A DNA stretch of 23,418 nt from assembly GCA_020442965.1 (NCBI GenBank), contig JAGRJB010000067.1:1-23418 (forward strand). Direction: 5' to 3'. The stretch is from Pseudomonadales bacterium. GTDB taxonomy: Bacteria > Pseudomonadota > Gammaproteobacteria > Steroidobacterales > Steroidobacteraceae. The translations under genes and the position numbers were made by a program. This document shows, piece by piece, positions 23,104-23,418 of this stretch (the stretch's first letter is position 1; each line of letters begins with the position of its first letter). The notes beneath the pieces are model-generated. The model made no database searches and was not told the DNA's origin. It worked only from the letters and a program-made list of their open reading frames with translations.

Positions 23104-23418
23104 CTAGCGGCGCGACCTGGCTTTCGCGGCCTGGGTTTGCGCGCCCCGGGTCTTCGCAGCCTGGCGCCGCGCAGATTTGGGTCGGGCGGACAGCGCGCGA
23201 GCGGGCTCGCCCTGATCAAGTTGACGCTTGCCAAACAGCGCGGCGCGCGCTTGTCGGTCTGGGTTACCGATCTTCATGCGATCCGCCAGCACAGCGATGC
23301 CACGTTGCACGGCGGGCCGTTCGCCGATCGCGGCATACCACCTGCGCACTTGCGGAAACTCCTCGAGGTCGATCTTGTGGAGCCAGCGAACGTGCACCCA
23401 GGGCCAGGTGGCGATGTC
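23104..23418 (-). CDS. Glutathione S-transferase, C-terminal part (YfcG-like)
   Basis: The gene runs off the window's right edge, so only the last 104 codons are seen. The visible part opens DIATWPWVHVRW and continues IDLEEFPQVRRWYAAIGERP and AVQRG, the classic C-terminal helical domain of glutathione S-transferases, closest to the YfcG/YghU disulfide-oxidoreductase type. After this domain comes an unusual tail of about 30 residues rich in Ala, Arg, Lys and Gln, ending AAKARSRR. The thioredoxin-like half that binds glutathione is outside the window. It precedes the flavoenzyme by 17 bases and is probably in the same transcript. Confidence 0.88.
   Translation of the reverse strand, partial: DIATWPWVHVRWLHKIDLEEFPQVRRWYAAIGERPAVQRGIAVLADRMKIGNPDRQARAALFGKRQLDQGEPARALSARPKSARRQAAKTRGAQTQAAKARSRR

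Overview
The window is GC-rich DNA (about 60-65% GC by eye), tightly packed with genes. It looks like the chromosome of a free-living gammaproteobacterium. A type II secretion operon in gspG-H-I-J-K-L-M-N order, an AddAB-like repair pair, an AlaA-type aminotransferase and an NAD-type short 6-phosphogluconate dehydrogenase would fit the Xanthomonadales/Nevskiales/Steroidobacter side of the class. That placement is inference, since no rRNA or marker gene is present. No tRNA, rRNA, CRISPR array, phage gene, transposase or insertion sequence was recognised.

Region 1 (1-5275, + strand) is the distal half of a general secretory pathway operon: the last codons of gspG, then the minor pseudopilins gspH, gspI, gspJ and gspK, the inner-membrane platform genes gspL and gspM, and gspN. 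Junctions are overlaps or a few bases. Two pseudopilin genes (gspH and gspK) seem to start at CTG.

Region 2 (5276-12815, - strand) reads alaA, then an AddB-like nuclease, then an AddA-like helicase-nuclease. It converges on gspN with no base between the stop codons. The repair genes overlap by 4 bases and should form one double-strand-break end-processing complex.

Region 3 (12816-13118) is the only long non-coding stretch, a divergent regulatory region with an operator-like repeat on the alaA side and a strong hairpin before the next gene. Region 4 (13119-16432, + strand) is a SAM-dependent methyltransferase gene followed by zwf and pgl. The next enzyme of the oxidative pentose phosphate pathway, 6-phosphogluconate dehydrogenase, lies on the opposite strand and overlaps pgl tail to tail by 31 bases.

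Region 5 (16402-23418) is all on the - strand. In transcription order it holds the end of a glutathione S-transferase gene, a large trimethylamine-dehydrogenase-like flavoenzyme, an orphan oligopeptide-type substrate-binding protein, a NicO/UreH-like membrane protein with a 14-histidine loop, an intrinsic terminator, a small charged protein with a two-cupin protein carrying a His-rich tail, a second terminator, and gnd. The most novel-looking parts are the terminator-bounded small-protein/bicupin unit beside the His-loop transporter, and the flavoenzyme translationally coupled to a lone binding protein.
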